64,000 bases of DNA from Rhynchopus sp. YZ270_cl-10. Lineage: Eukaryota; Euglenozoa; Diplonemea; Diplonemida; Diplonemidae. Position 1 is the stretch's first letter; every line of letters starts with the position of its first letter. The notes beneath the pieces were generated by a model. That model had not been told where the DNA came from. It did no database searches and saw only the letters and a list, made by a program, of their open reading frames with translations. Location: contig OZ037914.1 of the NCBI GenBank assembly GCA_964035575.1, positions 196,176-260,175 on the forward strand, read 5' to 3'. Position numbers and translations under genes: made by a program. Positions 1 to 10,686 of this stretch are shown piece by piece.

Positions 1-832
1 TGAAGGCTTCGTTGTTTGTGGTGTTTGGGCGCAGGTTTTCCTCGACAATGGCGTGGTGCAGCGCAGAAGGGGAATACCGCGTCTCTACGACGGTGTGCAG
101 CTGCTCCTCCGTCATCTCCACATCCGAGAAGGGCACCTGCCGTGTCGCGCACTCCATCATGGAGATCCCCACTGCGTACACATCAGTATGCTTCCCTGCA
201 CACACGATGCCACGCTGCAGCTGGCTCCCTGGCGCCTTCAGCAACTCCGGTGCCATATACTCTGGTGTCCCTTCAAAGCGAGTCTTACGACGCGAAGAAG
301 GACCCGAATATGTGATCGCAGTGGGCGACGCGATGTCAGCTTCTGTCTTGGCAAGCTCAAGGTCGCTCATGACCGAGGTGAAGTTCTCTGTGACCAGCAT
401 GTTGCCCGGCTTGACGTCGCGGATGATAATGCTATGTGCGTGGCAGTGCTGCACTGCATATGCAATGTCCAGGCAGAAGAGCAGCCGCAGATGCCAATCG
501 AGTCTGCTGTAACGTGGGTGGTGCAGGATGGTGTCCATTGAGCCATGCGCGTAAAGGGGGAGGATGACTGCGAAGATAGGCGGTTTAGTGATGTGCGCGA
601 GAGGACGCACAAAATGCTCAGAAGTGGCAGAAAGTTGGCACAAAATGCTCAACTCCGCTTCAAACCGCGTAATCGCCTCTTCATCACACATGCGAAACCT
701 CTTCGCCACATACTGCACACCATCCTTGACACGCAGGGTCAGCTCCGTCCGCTTCGTGTCATGCACCATGCGGAGACACTCCCCCTTCAACTCATCAGCC
801 ACCCATTCGCTCACACCATTAACTTCAGTCAT
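1..832 (-). CDS. Atypical protein kinase, N-terminal part (gene runs off the window)
   Basis: The minus strand is open from an ATG at 832 to the window edge, giving 277 residues with no stop. Kinase landmarks are visible in order: VAKRF with the ATP-anchoring lysine (about residue 44), IRDVKPGN for the catalytic loop (Asp139, Asn144), SDLELAK where DFG is expected (157-159) and YMAPELL for the APE motif (about 194-196). Two features are unusual. The region before the lysine has no glycine-rich loop, and DFG is DLE, keeping the metal-binding Asp. HRD is IRD. The protein could still bind ATP, but activity is uncertain. No substrate can be inferred. The C-terminal lobe lies outside the window. 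It is the most downstream member of the minus-strand gene series here, 188 bp after the DHHC gene. Confidence 0.85.
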   Translation of the reverse strand, partial: MTEVNGVSEWVADELKGECLRMVHDTKRTELTLRVKDGVQYVAKRFRMCDEEAITRFEAELSILCQLSATSEHFVRPLAHITKPPIFAVILPLYAHGSMDTILHHPRYSRLDWHLRLLFCLDIAYAVQHCHAHSIIIRDVKPGNMLVTENFTSVMSDLELAKTEADIASPTAITYSGPSSRRKTRFEGTPEYMAPELLKAPGSQLQRGIVCAGKHTDVYAVGISMMECATRQVPFSDVEMTEEQLHTVVETRYSPSALHHAIVEENLRPNTTNNEAF

Positions 833-1020
833 ATTTTGTATCCCTGGATATGTTTTGGGTGGCAACAACCAAATTCCTCACTTAAAACACATCCCATCTT
901 TTTTTTGTGAGAAAGAACACACCAAGAGTGTTCGACACCACGACACACAACCCTCTCTATGGGCTTTTTTGGCCCGATATTGGAACTAAAAAAGTTGAGT
1001 TGAAATACAAAACTAAAAAA

Positions 1021-1926
1021 TTAGAGGTTCCCGGTGACCAGAACGCCGTCGTTGCTTTGGGAGAATCCTTCGTAGATCTCGTAGACGTGGCCGCTGTCTT
1101 GTGGAGGCTGGATGCTTGGGAGGAGCATTCGGAAAGGGGAGAAGCTTGCGCCGAAGAGCGTGCGGAGGTTCTTAAGGCGGTTGTGGTGGTTGTAGATGTT
1201 CTGTGTGTGCCCGGTGCTGTTGCTGAGGTATTCAATGGAGGTTTGGTTCGTGGTGACCAGGTGCAGCGTCCACACCACAAAGAAAAACATAACCACCGTC
1301 AACGCCGTGCACACCGAGAAGCACACCACCACCTCGTCCATAGCGGACCGCAGCTTCGGCCCAGAACGGCCCTTATTCACCAACACCCCAAAATAGTTCA
1401 GACTGATCGTCACGGTCGCGGTCACCACACTGAGCCACAGATACACCAAAAACAACACAAAATATTTGTGATTATAATGCCCAACGCATTGGTTGATCCA
1501 TGGACAGTGGTGGTCCATCTTAAGCACGCAGTAGCCACATAGTGGACAGTGATGTGCACGGAATGGCCGGGGGGCGACACATTTTCTACACCAAAGACCT
1601 TTAACGCTGGGATCATCACGATGTTCATATGCAAGCTGAACGTCTTCCTCTCGCATCATATCTACTGAAGCTTTGCCTGGCTTTGTTGACACCACCATGC
1701 AGTAGTTGAAAATAAGGTTGCCTGCAAGCCATGTGAACAGGGTTAACACTGGGTACCACGCAATACTCTCATCGTTAACGAGCAACGGCAGAACGGAGTT
1801 GAAATAGGTGTAAATCGTGCCGGTGATGATACAGATGGCTATGGCAACACAGAGCAGGCCTAGACCATATGCGAGCCGTTGGGTTGCAGTCGCAGTACGA
1901 CAGAAGATGTTGCGAAGTACGATCAT
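1021..1926 (-). CDS. DHHC-type protein S-palmitoyltransferase
   Basis: A 301-residue polytopic membrane enzyme that would attach palmitate to cysteines of substrate proteins, probably at Golgi or ER membranes. The cysteine-rich domain spans about residues 113-163 and holds the active-site motif DHHC (138-141) within MDHHCPWINQCVGHYNHKYF. Hydrophobic segments near 20-42, 57-80, 156-178 and 199-225 fit the family's four-helix topology. TTNQTSIE (225-232) is a loose TTxE-like motif after the last helix. The open frame extends six codons upstream to a GTG at 1944, but I start at the first ATG (1926). A donor-like AAGGTAAGG lies just upstream on the minus strand, so a 5' exon cannot be excluded. 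Length and motif spacing are normal for the family, and no breaks are seen. Confidence 0.93.
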   Translation of the reverse strand: MIVLRNIFCRTATATQRLAYGLGLLCVAIAICIITGTIYTYFNSVLPLLVNDESIAWYPVLTLFTWLAGNLIFNYCMVVSTKPGKASVDMMREEDVQLAYEHRDDPSVKGLWCRKCVAPRPFRAHHCPLCGYCVLKMDHHCPWINQCVGHYNHKYFVLFLVYLWLSVVTATVTISLNYFGVLVNKGRSGPKLRSAMDEVVVCFSVCTALTVVMFFFVVWTLHLVTTNQTSIEYLSNSTGHTQNIYNHHNRLKNLRTLFGASFSPFRMLLPSIQPPQDSGHVYEIYEGFSQSNDGVLVTGNL

Positions 1927-2456
1927 CGCATCGTTGTGAGTCACCTTACCTTGATAGAAAAAAAGGCTTTTAATCCTCTTGGCCTAGTGGTTCTTAGGCA
2001 GAATGGAGGATATTGTGAGGAGCCTGGGATCACAGGTGGAGGGGAGGGTGGGGGGGGTGGAAGGTTGGTGTGTTGTGTGGTTTGCTGGGGCTGTGGGTGG
2101 AGAGGGAGGGAGGGAGGGGAGAAGGAAATAGAGAGAAAATCATTATGCTTTTTGGCGTATCACACAGTAGGTTCCTTTTTTTTTTTTGCAAAAAGATCGA
2201 TTTTTTTTGGTTTTTTTTGGTTGGTAATCTCTGTGCTCTGGTTTATTATCTTTTTGCCAACATTTTTTGTTTTTTGCTGCAAAAAGATTAAGGACAAACA
2301 GATCGACTTTAACTTTGCATAAGAGGGGGAAACCCAAAAGAAAGGATTATGGGCAGCAGTGTTGTGAGGGGTATGAGGGGAAACGGAACGATGTTATAAC
2401 AGAACAGAAAGAAAAAACACAAAAAAAAAAAAACTGACACAAAAAAAAAAGGTTGA

Positions 2457-2484
2457 AATATGAATATGCCTGTGTGCACATATT
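2457..2484 (+). repeat. Short hairpin, family B
   Basis: AATATG at 2457-2462 pairs with CATATT at 2479-2484. The loop reads ATGCCTGTGTGCA, related to the GCCTC-GTGCA core seen in other family B copies. Confidence 0.5.
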
Positions 2485-2737
2485 ACCCCATAGTATAAAT
2501 AATGGTGTCGTAACAATTTTGTTAATTCAGTCATTTTGTTGAAAACCTGCGCGGTCCTGGAAGCTCCAAGAACATGGAGTCGGCGGGCTTAATAGGAAGT
2601 TGCCTTTTCCTAAACGTGCACACAACTGGCAAAAAAAGGGGGTCGTCACTCACCTATATCATTGAAATACCATTGATTACCAATGGTACACTCCAATACT
2701 GTTGCCCCAAAGCTTTTTTTTGAAAACTTGGTTGTTT

Positions 2738-2768
2738 TAGTGTAGCCACCCGAAGATGAACTCCACTA
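2738..2768 (+). repeat. Short hairpin, family F
   Basis: TAGTG at 2738 pairs with CACTA ending at 2768. It is preceded by TGAAAACTTG and contains GTGTAGCCACC, as in the copies at 15748, 20464 and 34600. Confidence 0.55.
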
Positions 2769-3240
2769 TATATTTTTTTATAACATCTTCACCTGTTTCG
2801 TTACTTTTACGTGAAAACGGTATTTTTTTATTTTTGGCAAAGAACAAAACTGTTACGGGATACAGTGGTGTAAACACACCAGGGGGCAGCTGCATTCCTG
2901 GGGTGCCCCGGGGGGGCCGGGACACTTATTTTTTTTTGGCAGAAACATTATTTTACCGTGGCAGTATCTGATAATAAAATAAAGAATAAACGCAGAACAG
3001 AAAAATATTAAAATGATGAATTGACCTCAAGAGATTCGAAGACACTCCAATCATGGGAAAAACCACATCATGTGTGGCACCTGAGTTTTGTGCACATCCA
3101 AAGACGGCTATACCAGAAACATCACATTAGCAAAAAAAAACCCCTCATTTGCCAACTGTTTTTTTTTTTTTGTCGTATCGATAATCACCCCACCAAGGTG
3201 GGTTCAATACGCCTAAAAAAAAAAAAAAACAGGTGGTAGG

Positions 3241-3352
3241 CTAGAACACGGATGCTGCCAGATCTGGAAACCAGATCTCCACATCTGGAAAACGAGCCAG
3301 ATCTGGGAAATTAGCCCCCAAATCTGGCCAGATCTGGCAGCATCCGTGCTAG
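3241..3352. mobile_element. 112-bp foldback (MITE-like) element
   Basis: The ends are near-perfect inverted repeats of about 25 bp. The left end starts CTAGAACACGGATGCTGCC and the right end mirrors it with a 2-base gap. The inside is built of the palindrome CCAGATCTGG and variants. There is no coding capacity. Family unknown. Confidence 0.6.
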
Positions 3353-3507
3353 AAGGCATTTTTGATTTATTTTTCGAAGTCATTTTTTGACACACAACGT
3401 GATACACTCTTTTGATAAATATTATCATTGTACATAGGTACGTCTACACCTCCTCCATGAGAGGCATGGATTCTTTCTTTTTTCCTTTCCCTTTTTTTTT
3501 TCCCACC

Positions 3508-4173
3508 CCGCATGGCAGGGCCTTAGGGTGGTCAGGGGGGTAGCCGCCAACTGCTGGTCCAAACCCGGTTTGCTGGTCAATGCAAAAAACAGGTGAAAAG
3601 CACACAGTGGTAAAAAAAGACTCCCTGCCACTGCAGGGAGGTGACGCGCTTTCTCCCCTCTGATGCACAAAATCGTGAAAGGCGGGTGGGGAGGGTGAAC
3701 CACAAGCCGTAGTGGGTGTCAGCCTTCTTATCAGTAACCTCAGTACATCTATAAAAGAAGCGGCAGTCATGGCACCCAAAGGTTCCAGGCGAAGCCACGG
3801 TACGCAACATTTCAAAAAAATTCCCTTAAAATGGCACATTTTAACTGTCAAACTATGTCATAGGAAGGTGGGCTGGCAAGATTGCGCCGCAGGCGCACGG
3901 TACGCTACTTTTTTTTATTTCGCCATGCTGCATGCTTCCTTTTCCTTCGGCGTTTGACCAATTGAGTCGCGTTCTGGTCTCCCACGGTGTACCCTTGAGC
4001 CCCCAGGGTCTCTGCATCTGTGACACACCCGACTGTTCTGGTGGGATTCTCAAAAAAAAAATCTCAAAAAAAAATCTATTGTTATTATTTTTTTTTAGAC
4101 CCGGACCAGCAATACCTAGGGTTGCTGGTCCGCTGACCAGCAAAAAGTACCACCCTAAGGGCCTGCCGCATGG
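3508..4173. mobile_element. Possible 0.67-kb element with imperfect terminal inverted repeats
   Basis: The left end (3510-3532, containing GGGCCTTAGGGTGGT) is mirrored at 4149-4173 (ACCACCCTAAGGGCC). Inside each end are inverted copies of GCTGGTC. The interior (3580-4100) has no credible gene. No target duplication was identified, so the boundaries are approximate. Confidence 0.42.
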
Positions 4174-4307
4174 GCTCTGGTTTACATGATACATCAGATG
4201 GTGTAGCGCGCCATACGATCTAAACCCCTTTTAGGCCATTCTTGGGCCATACAAAACCGCAAAAATGCGCTACACCATGGGGTGGCATCAAAACAAAAAA
4301 CGCGGAC

Positions 4308-7062
4308 AATGTCCGCGTTTTTGGGGGGGGAGGGGGGGGGTCTAAGAATACCCCTTGTCCTTTTTCGTCCTCTACGTCTTTTTCGTCTTTTTCGTCCTTT
4401 TTCGATCTGGGAAAAAGGACGAAAAAGGACGAAAAAGGACAATACAGGAAGTACAGTACAGAAAAACCACCAGGAAAAACACTGTTCACCCAAAAAAATC
4501 CCCCCCCCCCAAAAAAAAATCTTGATTTCAAGTCCTCCAACAACAGAAAAACACAAGAAAAAAAAAACAAATCATGCCAAGAGCTAAATGCTGGACTTGG
4601 GAGCTGTTTTCAAAAACCGGAAGGTTTTTGACGTGCAACGCATGCCAGGGGACAATGGCCCAGGCGTCGAACGCGGAGAGGAGGAAGCAGCACATTGTGT
4701 CCTGCAAAGATGCGGAGGAGGTTTACAAGAACAAAGCCAAGGTTTGAAAATAAATTTACTCGAAAATATTCACACACATATTCTACAGGCTGAATTGGCT
4801 AAGAAGAGGAAGCGCAGCCGGATGGAAGATGCTGAAGATGTCGATGAAGAAGATGATGAAGATGCAGAAGCAGATGCAGATGCAGATTGCACCATTGTTT
4901 CAGCCCCAGCAGCAGCAGCCCCAGCCCCAGCAGCAGCCTCAGCAGCTCCAGCAGCCTCAGCAGCTCCAGCAGCCTCAGCAGCTCCAGCAGCCTCAGCAGC
5001 TCCAGCAGCCTCAGCAGCAGCTTCAGCCCCAGCCCCAGCAGCCCCAGCCCCAACATCTACCAAGGCGAAGCCTGTGCCCAAGGCACACACTCGGTCTGCC
5101 CACCCCAAGCAATCTTTGCTTGGAGTGGTGGACAGGGTGTCGGAGGCCGAGAACAAGCTGATTGATTCAGCTTGGGCCAAGGCCTACTACTGTGGAGGTA
5201 TCCCCTTCAGTTTTGCCTCCTCCCCCGAGTTTAAGGCGGCCATGCGGGCGACTCGCCCCACGCTGAGGAGGGTGGTCGACGAGGACGCCATTCGTGGGCC
5301 GCTGCTGGATGCGGCGTACGAGGAGATTGTGCTTGATGAGATTACTCGCATCAAGCACGCTGCCCGGGACAACGGTACCGGGATCTCCCTGCACGCCGAC
5401 GCTTGGGAATCCAAGCTGAAGAAGCAGCACCTCCTCAGCGTGTCCATCTGTTCTCCTGAGCCACAGCTGCTGGCGAGCCACACGCTGACCCAACGATCGC
5501 ATGACGGGGAGGAGTACTGCACCGCGCTGAAGCAGATCATCTCGGAGACGGGCATCGGGCAGTACCTGACAGCCGTTTTGGTCGACGCGGGGTCGGCAAT
5601 TTTGAAGGGTGCCAAAGACCTGAAGGACGTTTACCCGACAATCCTCATCTTGGTGTGCGTGTGCCATGCTTTAAACAGGCTGCTGAATGATATTATCGGA
5701 ACCCGCACTGTATCAAAGAAGGATACACCTAACGTGTATAACGCGTACTTCGTGTGGAGCAACCAGATCGTGTCTGCGGTAAAGAACACGGAGAACATCA
5801 GGAAGGCTGTGTATGCAATCCAAGCGGCATCGGCTATGGTGGAGAAAGTGTCGCCCGTTGGGAACAATACTCGTTGGCTGACGATTGGGGACTCCTGGGA
5901 TTGGATCAACAACAACTTCAACACCATGCGGACGCTCATGAACGACGAAAATGAAACCAGCATCCACAACCAGATGCCCGCCCTGCAGAAGTTCGGAGAT
6001 CTCGCTTTTTGGGAGAAGTTCATGTTTGTGCGGAAGTTAGTGTGCTCGACGACAGAAGCCATCAGGTACATGGAACAAGACTCTGCTCGCATTGGCCACA
6101 TTCTCCCGATGTTCTGGGCTTTGAAGCAGGTGTTTAATGCCTGCACTACACCTGACGGGGAAGTTCCTGGACACAAGAAGTGCAAGAAGGCGAGGGATGA
6201 ACGAGAGAAGTACTACGTCGATACCAGCCACTGTGTTCTTGCCACCATCTTGTCCCCTACGTGCTACATTCCTGACGCAGAAGGCAAAGTCCCTCGTGGG
6301 GTTTTGGGAAGGTACCTTGAGACGTTCGATCCAAAGAGCCTCATGGATCAGGCAGAAAAAGCAGTGGAGCTGTGGGCTGACAACGAGGAGGCTGAGCTAG
6401 AACTTCTGAGGGAGATTTCGTGTTTCCTCTCAAGAGAGGCTCCGTACCACTCGAAGATGCTTTGGTGTCACGAGAAATCCGCACCTGAAGTGTTTTGGGG
6501 AATTGCGTCGAAACTCTACCCTAATCTTCTTCTTCCACCACGAGCGAAAAAGTTGTGCTCCATTGTCCCGCATACAGCAGTCCAGGAACGGGTGTTCAGC
6601 ACGATGGGGTGGCAATCAGAAGGAAGGGAAAATATGGATTTGCAGAGACTCCACAAGGTCACGGCAATATGCACGACAACGAAGAGGGCGGCAAAGAAAG
6701 CGAAGCTTGCGCAGGCAAAAAAATAAAACAAGGGTTGGGGGTTTATCACGAGGGTTAGGGCAAGGGGTATCAGAGGGAATATATATTGCCAAAAACAAGA
6801 AACTGAAAAGTGTTTTTTTTTACTTTTTTATCAATTTGAAAACACAGGCGTCAACTATCAGTGGGTTGTGAGACGCTTTTTTGTACCAGGAGCGCGAGAG
6901 GTAACTTAGTTACTGTATACCATTAACAGTGTCCTTTTTCGTCCTTTTTCGTCCTTTTTCGTCCTTTTTCGTCCTTTTTCGTCTTTTTCGTCCTTTTTCA
7001 AAAATCGTAGAGGACAGGGGGGTTCTTAGGGGGGTCTGAAATTCCAGAAAACGCGGACATTT
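4308..7062 (+). mobile_element. hAT-superfamily DNA transposon, apparently complete
   Basis: About 2.75 kb carrying an uninterrupted hAT transposase. Both ends hold inverted AATGTCCGCGTTTT (4308 on the left, mirrored by AAAACGCGGACATT ending near 7062) followed by a G-rich or C-rich stretch and a TAAGAA/TTCTTA block. Subterminal GTCCTTTTTC units are present at both ends: a hairpin-forming set at 4358-4440 and a direct array at 6932-7000. The left flank AAAACGCGGACA makes the left terminus palindromic, so the exact first base and the 8-bp target duplication typical of hAT cannot be fixed by eye. Confidence 0.75.
4574..6726 (+). CDS. hAT transposase with BED zinc finger (two exons)
   Basis: Model: join(4574..4741, 4789..6726), 701 residues. 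Exon 1 starts at an ATG at 4574 and encodes a BED-type finger: CWTWELFSKTG, then CNAC, then HIVSC (about residues 6-44). A 47-bp intron (4742-4788, GTTTGA...CTACAG) joins it in frame to the main frame at AELAKKRKR. Exon 2 has an acidic stretch, a low-complexity Ala/Pro/Ser tract, a DUF659-like catalytic core and a C-terminal hAT dimerisation region (YPNLLLPPRAKKL, then ERVFSTMGW). Without the intron the frame would open at 4588 with no zinc finger, which supports splicing. The intron donor GTTTGA differs from the GTATG donors of host genes. The protein cuts and pastes the element by binding its ends. No stops interrupt it, so the element may be recent or still active. It is the only protein gene on the plus strand. 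Confidence 0.88.
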
Positions 7063-8238
7063 TGGGGTTTTTTTGTACTCAGGTAGCTACGTAGCCTTCA
7101 GGGAGGCAATCGTGTGCTAATACAGAAAGTATCAGTCAAGGCTGTCCTTACAGACGCATGCCAAAGCGGCCGCCACATGGGTGTGGACTTTAGATTGAAG
7201 TTTCATCATTGTACTAGCCCAGGGAGGGTTCCCGGCTACCGGCGAGGTCTCTTCCAATCCGTTCCCTAGTTTCCTAGGGGGGCCTCCTTGGCTTCACTGG
7301 CTAGGGCTCTGCAGGTCCCTCCACACATGTTGTGTGCCTGCCTTCAGCACCCAGGGTAGCATACCCAGCACCTTTTACCCTCAGGTCAGACCTTCATAGA
7401 GTTTCAGGAGGAGTGCCACAAAAGGGCCCCCGGATGCAATTTAACGTCCAGCCCAGGACGTGATTTTTTTTTCCTCGAAAATTTTTTTCTTCACTGGGGT
7501 TGTACACGATTTTGTCCAAAATTTATAAAAACTCGTCCATTTCGGCAAATTGACCCCACCACAGAACCGGCGGATTCAGGAAATGCAAATGCCGGTGTTT
7601 TCGGGCAAAATAAAAAATACAAGATGCCCGCGTTTTTTTGCAAAATGTACACGAATGGGGGGCCCTTAAACCCCTGCTACCATGTGCTTCTACAGGCAAA
7701 CACTTGGACCCCTTTACCTTACACTGACGGGTTTTGACCAAAATCAAGAACTTGTCCATTTCGGCAGATTGACCCCACCACAGAACGGACGGATTCCGGA
7801 AATGCAAATGCCGGTGTTTTTGCACATTTTCATGGTTTCAGCATCAGAGAGAGAAAATCTGGGTTGTGGGATTTACCTTGGCCCCTTTACCTTACACTCA
7901 TTTTGACCAAAACCAAGAACTTGGCCATTTCGGCAAATTGACCCCACCACAGCGCGGACAGATCCCGGAAATGCCAATCGCGGCATGTTTTGGGGCTGAA
8001 AAATTTTCACCTGAAATTTTTTTTCAGCAGCATTTTTTGGCCGAAAATGGGCCCCACGTATTAGTGACCGGGCTCATATTTTCAAAAATTTAAGTGGTCA
8101 AAAAATTGTCCAATTTTCGAGATTGACCCCACCACTTTCTGGACGGATTCCGGAAATGCCAAAAAACTGTGTTTTGGGTCACGAATTTGCACCCCGTCAC
8201 CCAAAAACCAGCAAAAAATAGGGGAAAAAAAAACAAAA
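6727..8238. other. Transposon 3' end and repeat-rich non-coding sequence
   Basis: Holds the GTCCTTTTTC array and right end of the hAT element. A stretch at 7140-7470 is less A/T-rich and matches nothing I recognise. The dispersed GACCCCACCACAG repeats begin at about 7510. No credible gene. Confidence 0.55.
7511..8170 (+). repeat. Dispersed repeat, four partial units (GACCCCACCACAG family)
   Basis: Four successive units, at about 7530, 7760, 7930 and 8120, share TCCATTTCGGCAAATTGACC, then CCACCACAG, then GGA(C/T)GGATTCCGGAAATGC. The units are diverged. The block 7683-8010 is matched by 14523-14850. No coding capacity is apparent. Confidence 0.75.
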
Positions 8239-8302
8239 AATGTCCGCGTTTTGGGGGGGGGGAAGGGGGGGGGGTCTGAAATTCCCCAAAAACGCGGACA
8301 TT
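8239..8302. mobile_element. Tiny non-autonomous derivative of the hAT element
   Basis: Only about 64 bp lie between inverted AATGTCCGCGTTTT ends. It keeps the subterminal G run and GGTCTGAAATTCC found at the right end of the full hAT element. Its flank (TTGTTTTGATGCCACCCC) is the mirror of the left flank of the full element near 4280, so the two loci share sequence beyond the terminal repeat. Confidence 0.6.
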
Positions 8303-9711
8303 GTCCGCGTTTTTTGTTTTGATGCCACCCCCATCAGACATGTCTTTTTTAGTACAGGGTTAAATGAAAACCCGGCAAAAATGGGGTAAACTGAAAATGA
8401 GGTACCTCCAGTGAAGTCGGTTTACTACGTGACCGTCGTGTAGGGTGACCCACAACCTAAAAATCAGACATGAAACACCTTTTGTTCATGTTCCTCGAGT
8501 GTCGAAGGATTATATATTTTCCATCTTGATTTTGCCTGCCATTTTGGTAGAGTTAAAAAAAGTGGTTTTAATACCACCAAAAACTTCACTAAATTGCAGG
8601 AATCAGATTGGCTTTTTTTTTCTCTTCGCATTTTTTTTTGGTTTTATTTTGATAAATTTGGGGGAAGGCGTTCGCTGTGCCATACTCTTTGTGGAAAAGC
8701 TTGACACCATACTGAGCCTATCCTCCGGTTCAGGGAGTTTTGAATGGGTTTTTTATGAAGTTTTTGTTATGTTTGCTTTGTACCCCGTTCAGGGAGTGTG
8801 GGGGGAAGTCTTACGCCAAATTGTTCTCATATAGGGTAATCTATGTTGGGTAACGTTTCACCTTTCCCAAACGATTTATTTTTTTATTTTCCCATCAAGG
8901 AGATCTCGCAAGCAGGCGGTAAGAGATATATTGAAAAGGGAACAAAAAAAAAAAACTAATTTCATATACTTTCCATAAAGCAAAAAGAACGTTCAAAAAC
9001 GAAGCAAAATGAAACGTACACTCATCACACAAAAAAAACCCCCGGAGAGGGGTTGTGAAACGCACAACCCCTTGACCTGTTTTGGTGAGGAGGTGGCTCT
9101 GCAGCGCGGTCCCCAGAACCGTAAAGGTGTGTTTAAAGTGCTTTGTTTCTATTTCCTCTTTCTTGAGGTGATAAAAAAAAAAGAGAAAATCAAAGAGCCA
9201 TAAGACGTAGGTGTCTTCTACATACAGAAGGACACCTAGGCACATAGCACTCTTTTCCTGTCATTTTTGCAGCACCGTATCCTACTAACAAGGCACGTTC
9301 TGAACAGTCTCTGGGTGATAATCTAAATTAAGCTTTTTTTTGTTCGCAAAAAAAAAATTCTCCAATAAACAAAAGAAAAATGTGGAGATGGCACAAACTG
9401 TGGCAGTACAACCCCCCCCAAGGCAACTACACTAAAATCAACAAATTTATCATAATAAAGAAGGTTCTCTGTTTGTGGTTCAAAAGAGAAGAAGAAAAAA
9501 GAGAAAGTGTTGAGCCTAACGCCTCGCTCCTTACAACCAGGCGGGACGCAGGGAACGAAATACATGAACAAAACTAAGATAGTTGTGTAGAGTGCACGCA
9601 AACCTTACCAAAAACAAATTGTGAACGAATAAAGCAAAAGGGGTTTTGGGAAGCAGGGGGTGTTTTGATGGAGATGCTTTGACGCAGATAAAAGAAAAGT
9701 TTTAGAAGACG
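8303..9711. other. Non-coding spacer
   Basis: No credible gene. A plus-strand open frame at 8445-8834 (129 codons) is low-complexity, matches nothing I know and is on the opposite strand from all host genes. The rest is A- and T-rich. Confidence 0.55.
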
Positions 9712-10018
9712 AACCTAAGACTCTCGTATTTAAGTCTGGTTAGATTATTCTTTGGTTTATTCATCAGTTGTTTGATTTTTTTGTGTGGTATTGCTACTCG
9801 TGGCAATTCGTACTAAGACTCTCGTGTTTAGTCTTACCGTTTTGAACATTGGCTATTCATCAATCTTTAGACAAGACTCTCGTGTTTAGTCACCTTGAAA
9901 TAGTTTTTGATGCAGGCACCTCTGACTGACCTACTGTACGATGCCAGCCATCCATGAAAGCACAAAAAACAATGAAAAGTTTAGAAGACGAACCTAAGCC
10001 TCTCGTGATTAGCACTTC

Positions 10019-10059
<41 letters not shown>

Positions 10060-10110
10060 GAGTTTTTTTCTCTCTCCCAGATGAACCTAAGCCTCGTGCT
10101 TAGTCACCTT
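9712..10110 (+). repeat. Cluster of six hairpins (families A and E)
   Basis: Five family A copies lie at 9712-9741 (AACC..AGACT pairs with AGTCT.GGTT), 9814-9836 (TAAGACT pairs with AGTCTTA), 9869-9896 (GACT/AGTC), 9982-10013 and 10079-10110 (CTAAGC pairs with GCTTAG, ending GTCACCTT). All have CTCTCGTG or CCTCGTG in the loop. A family E copy at 9915-9945 (GGCA/TGCC) lies among them. A run of 35 A at 10021-10055 separates the last two. Confidence 0.7.
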
Positions 10111-10314
10111 TTTATCACAAAAATCGAAAACAAAGGAAGGAATGAATTTCAGAAAAAAATGGTGGAGGTATCATAAGGTATATTTGACTTGTTTTTTGCC
10201 AGGGTTTTATTTTTTTATTTTTTGGATCGCATTTGCATGCAAGATGAGAGGAAGTGTTTGGAGAGGGGGTGAAACCGGTTAAGATACTTCATTCAATAGA
10301 AAGAGAAGTTGAAA

Positions 10315-10354
10315 AGTGCAAACGCCTCACCGTACACCAGCGGACGCAGGCACT
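10315..10354 (+). repeat. Short hairpin, family C
   Basis: AGTGC at 10315-10319 pairs with GCACT at 10350-10354. The loop contains AAACGCCTCACCG and GCGGACGCAG. It is preceded by GAAGTTGAAA, as in other family C copies. Confidence 0.6.
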
Positions 10355-10659
10355 GGTAAAGAAAGATGGAGTTGTGGCCCATCGACGTTGTCTGCCGTTC
10401 TCACAGCAAAGGAAGAAAAGAACACCACTAAAAAAAAAAGGAGCGTGTACTCACAGTTCATGATTCGCTACACGAAGCCGTTGCAAAGTGCAAAACCCTC
10501 AACGAACACAAAAACTGGACGCCCCCCAAGGGGTACTGGAACAACAGAATGTCCAATACACAATAACTCTGATAGGTAAGTAAAAGGGAGAAAAAATACC
10601 CTTAACATTGTCACCAGATTGATCGGAAAATAAAAAATAAAGGTGAAGTTATTAATGCA

Positions 10660-10686
10660 GGCACCTCCGACTGACCGTACGATGCC
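10660..10686 (+). repeat. Short hairpin, family E
   Basis: GGCA at 10660 pairs with TGCC ending at 10686 around CCTCCGACTGACCGTACGA. GGATGAAAGCACAAA follows, as at 36291 and 39083. An adjacent sequence, AACTCTGATAGGTAAGTAAA at about 10565, recurs at 11945. Confidence 0.55.

Larger units (their letters stand above)
1927..3240. other. Non-coding spacer with low-complexity sequence and two hairpins
   Basis: I see no credible gene here. The spacer has G-rich and T-rich runs (2040-2290), A runs (2405-2450), a family B hairpin at 2457-2484 and a family F hairpin at 2738-2768. The segment 2160-2330 faintly resembles the dispersed repeat at 12255 and 39318. Confidence 0.6.

Noticed and set aside
8445-8834. 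Plus-strand frame of 129 codons
   Set aside because: Low-complexity Phe/Leu-rich sequence in an A/T-rich spacer, with no domain and on the strand opposite to host genes.
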